Shown: positions 42,947 to 44,664 of the stretch, in pieces
Numbering within the stretch: the first letter of the stretch is position 1
Layout of the letters: every line of letters starts with the position of its first letter
Assembly (NCBI GenBank): GCA_013911835.1
Contig: JACESM010000003.1
Span: 1 to 44,664, forward strand
Length of the DNA stretch: 44,664 nucleotides
Source of the DNA: Porphyrobacter sp.
Lineage (GTDB): Bacteria > Pseudomonadota > Alphaproteobacteria > Sphingomonadales > Sphingomonadaceae
Direction of reading: 5' to 3'
Position numbers and translations under genes: made by a program
The notes under the pieces: model-generated
What the model was told of the DNA's origin: nothing
Database searches by the model: none
The model's input: only the letters and a program-made list of their open reading frames with translations

Positions 42947-43213
42947 ATGCCCAGACACACAGATGCCGTTCTGGCAGCATTTGCCAGCTTCGCGCTCACC
43001 AGCGTGGTGATGGTGCCACCGGTGCTGACAGCCCGGGCCGAGAAGGCTGCCAGAATTGCCTCCTACGAACAGGTTCTGGGGCCAGACGCGACGACCTTAG
43101 GGAGCGACCGGGCTGGCAGGCTCGCAAGCCTGCTCCGCGACGGCGATTATCGCGATGAAGCGCGGCACCACGTCGCAGATGCGCGCGCAACAAACTCCCG
43201 CAACGCCCATTAG
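42947..43213 (+). CDS. Small protein with an N-terminal hydrophobic segment
   Basis: 88 residues. AGGAG lies 7 bases before the ATG (CGCAGGAGTCTTCCAATG). A hydrophobic start (AVLAAFASFALTSVVMVPPV) is followed by a charged tail rich in Asp and Arg (RAGRLASLLRDGDYRDEARH). Probably secreted or membrane-anchored. The TAG stop lies inside the left arm of the 43209-43451 repeat. No family known. Confidence 0.5.
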   Translation: MPRHTDAVLAAFASFALTSVVMVPPVLTARAEKAARIASYEQVLGPDATTLGSDRAGRLASLLRDGDYRDEARHHVADARATNSRNAH

Positions 43214-43451
43214 AGCACTTTCCGACCAATCTGGATCACTCTGATCGCGCCAGGAAACGCGCTGGACAGGAGTGGCGCGCAGCCGGGGCTGGTTGCCCCG
43301 GCAAGTGCCGCGACGCAGCCAGCGCGTTTCCTGACGCGACCCCGAAGGGGCGGGCCGATTTGGGTTCAGGGCCACGTTTCTCGTCGCGCCTCACCCTGAA
43401 CCCAAATCGGCTCCGTCAGAGCGACCCAGATTGGTCGGAGAGTGCTCTAAT
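43209..43451. repeat. 243-base structured inverted-repeat element (MITE- or REP-like)
   Basis: Outer 36-base arms (attagagcactttccgacca... 43209-43244 and 43416-43451) pair with three mismatches. Inside are two large perfect hairpins: CAGGAAACGCGCTGG (43251-43265) with 43319-43333, itself enclosing GCCGGGGC-tggtt-GCCCCGGC (43282-43302), and GCCGATTTGGGTTCAGGG (43354-43371) with 43394-43411. A small CCCC-GAA-GGGG lies between. Folded, it is a multibranched structure. It lies between convergent stop codons. Related repeats starting TTAGAGCA...TTCCGA are common in alphaproteobacteria (general memory). Confidence 0.85.
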
Positions 43452-43453
43452 CC

Positions 43454-43804
43454 CTAGCGCGCCAGACGTTTCGTTAGCGGGTCAGCCAGTGAGCAGATGG
43501 TCAGGCCAAGGAACAGCAGTCCGCCGACGATAATCTGTGGTCCCGGGAGAACCAGCCAGGCAGCGCCGAAGAAGCCAAGCATAGCGAGGTTAATCGCGGT
43601 CAAAATCCAAGATCCGGCCACGCCCCGCGAGGGGAAGCCAGCGAGATTGGCAGCGGCCGCCACCACGATTGCCAAGCCGGAACCGACGAACCAAAGTGCC
43701 TCGATCGTCCAATCGGCATAGGCCAGCGGCGTAAGCGCGATATGGACGAGGCCGAGCAGCCCGCCGATAATCGCCAACACCATTGCCAAGGTTCGCGCCC
43801 GCAT
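43454..43804 (-). CDS. Four-helix membrane protein of a PadR operon
   Basis: ATG 43804 shares bases with the stop of the previous gene (TGATG), so the track start at 43837 is not used. 116 residues with about four hydrophobic helices (MVLAIIGGLLGLVHIALTPL, EALWFVGSGLAIVVAAAANL, LTAINLAMLGFFGAAWLVLP, IIVGGLLFLGLTICSLADPL). Inner membrane. Function unknown; co-regulated with the PadR gene. Confidence 0.75.
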   Translation of the reverse strand: MRARTLAMVLAIIGGLLGLVHIALTPLAYADWTIEALWFVGSGLAIVVAAAANLAGFPSRGVAGSWILTAINLAMLGFFGAAWLVLPGPQIIVGGLLFLGLTICSLADPLTKRLAR

Positions 43805-44370
43805 CAGTTCAGCCGCTTCTGGACAGCAGCGAAACACGCAGCGGCACCTGCGAGCGCCAGTGCGACCGAGAGTACGGCAAGATTTTCGAAGATCAGCGCA
43901 AGGTACAGGTTCGACGCTGGTGTCGGCGGCTCGCCAAGACCAATATACGTCGCCGCCACTGCCAGCAGCGCTATCACGGGCGCAGCGAGGCCAATCGTGG
44001 CCCGGCTTCCGAACCGGGCTGTTGCCGACGCGCCGATGAGAAACAGCAGCGCCGTGACATATCCATAGGCTTCCAGCACGGAGGTACCATCCACCGACAT
44101 GCGCCCGGCAAAGCGGATGTTGAGCGCGGCCCAGAGCATGGCGCCTCCGATCAGCAGGCAGCGGGCAGCGGCCAGAAGGAATTGCGGCGAACCCAGACGT
44201 TCTCTGCAGGCAGCCAGGACGCAGCCGGCCGCGAAATGCATCTGCTCGGCCTCAGGGACATGATCGAGTTCGGCAGCCATCGCCTCGAACCACGATCTGC
44301 GCTCCGGCGGCGCGATCTTGAAAGTGAGCACAATCAGGCGTTGCAGCTTTCGATTCCGCCTCTGGGTCAC
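43804..44370 (-). CDS. Membrane protein downstream of PadR
   Basis: The start is GTG 44370, overlapping the PadR stop (GTGA); the track start is inside padR. 188 residues. A cytoplasmic head (FKIAPPERRSWFEAMAAELD) with the ERR-W-EAM-AEL pattern seen in proteins encoded beside PadR regulators, then about four hydrophobic helices (IGLAAPVIALLAVAATYIGL, NLAVLSVALALAGAAACFAA). Likely a partner or target of the PadR regulator. Function unknown. Confidence 0.75.
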   Translation of the reverse strand: MTQRRNRKLQRLIVLTFKIAPPERRSWFEAMAAELDHVPEAEQMHFAAGCVLAACRERLGSPQFLLAAARCLLIGGAMLWAALNIRFAGRMSVDGTSVLEAYGYVTALLFLIGASATARFGSRATIGLAAPVIALLAVAATYIGLGEPPTPASNLYLALIFENLAVLSVALALAGAAACFAAVQKRLN

Positions 44371-44664
44371 AGTGCAAATCCCTTTCCAAGGTTGGCGATG
44401 GGCACTTCGCTTGCCTGAATGCTGCGGGCGAGTGCCAAGCCCGACGGGGTCAGTCGATAGGCATGGCGCGGCGGCCTGCCCTCGTGCGGCGAAGGGACCC
44501 AGCGGGCTTCGAGGTTGCCTTGGTCGCACAGCCGGATCAGCATGGGGTAAAGGGTGCCCGACGCGATCCCGGTCCGTTCCATCAACTCATATCCGTAACA
44601 CCAGTCCTGGGGCCGTTCGAGCAGGGTCAGCATGGCGGTTCGCGTTTGTCTGGAGATATTGGAG
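44367..44664 (-). CDS. PadR family regulator, 5' end outside the window
   Basis: The frame stays open to the window edge (SNISRQTRTAMLTLLERPQD), and intact relatives have residues before this, so the true start is beyond 44664. Winged helix: WCYGYELMERTGIASGTLYP-MLIRL, then GRPPRHAYRLTPSG for the wing. PadR regulators often control a nearby membrane-stress or transport gene. First gene of a three-gene overlapping operon. Confidence 0.85.
   Translation of the reverse strand, partial: SNISRQTRTAMLTLLERPQDWCYGYELMERTGIASGTLYPMLIRLCDQGNLEARWVPSPHEGRPPRHAYRLTPSGLALARSIQASEVPIANLGKGFAL

Noticed and set aside
1-44664. CRISPR array, prophage, toxin-antitoxin or secretion system
   Set aside because: No regular short repeats with spacers, no phage structural genes and no known toxin or secretion motifs were seen on either strand.

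Overview
The window looks like chromosomal DNA from a sphingomonad-type alphaproteobacterium (Novosphingobium / Erythrobacter-like; genus is inference). The reasons are high GC, several TonB-dependent receptors, a MucR regulator, Rieske oxygenases with SDRs, and a D-mannonate dehydratase whose active-site residues fall at the same numbers as the characterised Novosphingobium aromaticivorans enzyme. No intact tRNA, rRNA, integrase, transposase or CRISPR array was seen.

Layout. (1) Bases 1-2046 are a near-perfect inverted duplication (two 1023-bp arms) folding back inside a mucR gene; this is either a contig-end artefact or a real fold-back. (2) Two 26-bp direct repeats identical to a tRNA-Ser 3' end (1956-1981 and 40177-40202) sit in similar flanks and bracket about 38 kb, which therefore reads as a genomic island or island tandem; a third, degenerate flank copy at about 29.06-29.33 kb divides it. 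(3) 2.4-7.8 kb: MFS transporter, DUF2889 protein and etfA, then a scrapyard of broken genes (etfB tail, SDR, a Gfo/Idh-DUF35 chimera, thiolase head, indolepyruvate oxidoreductase piece). (4) 7.9-11.1 kb: two FAD-dependent dehydrogenases, the second KstD-like. (5) 11.1-24.6 kb: a complete-looking glucuronate locus: heparanase-like GH79 lipoprotein, GH3 enzyme, TonB receptor, hexuronate-type MFS carrier, UxaC, UxuB, ManD, PfkB-type KDG kinase and a GntR/FadR-type regulator. (6) 24.9-31.2 kb: two divergent Rieske oxygenases, a TetR regulator and three SDRs. (7) 31.2-39.8 kb: two more Rieske oxygenases, two NTF2/SnoaL-like small proteins, TetR regulator, MDR reductase, TonB receptor and a Rieske ferredoxin. 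(8) 40.9 kb to the end: probably chromosome backbone, with an S41-type protease, a run of three very small overlapping genes, a 243-bp multibranched inverted-repeat element and a PadR operon.

How the parts may work together. Three sets of inverted-repeat operators can be read from the sequence and each links separated transcription units. TGCAAC-N4-GTTGCA lies before the FAD dehydrogenases and between the first two Rieske genes (likely for the TetR at 27.6 kb). ACCGGCA-N4-TGCCGGT occurs four times around the 33-37 kb cluster (likely for the TetR at 33.1 kb). TTGG-type sites lie near the uronate genes (likely for the GntR). My inference is that the island takes up glucuronide-conjugated polycyclic compounds (steroid, triterpenoid or flavonoid type), removes and consumes the glucuronic acid, and oxidises the aglycone with FAD dehydrogenases, Rieske oxygenases and SDRs. 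The uronate half is well supported; the aglycone and the link between halves are not proven by sequence.
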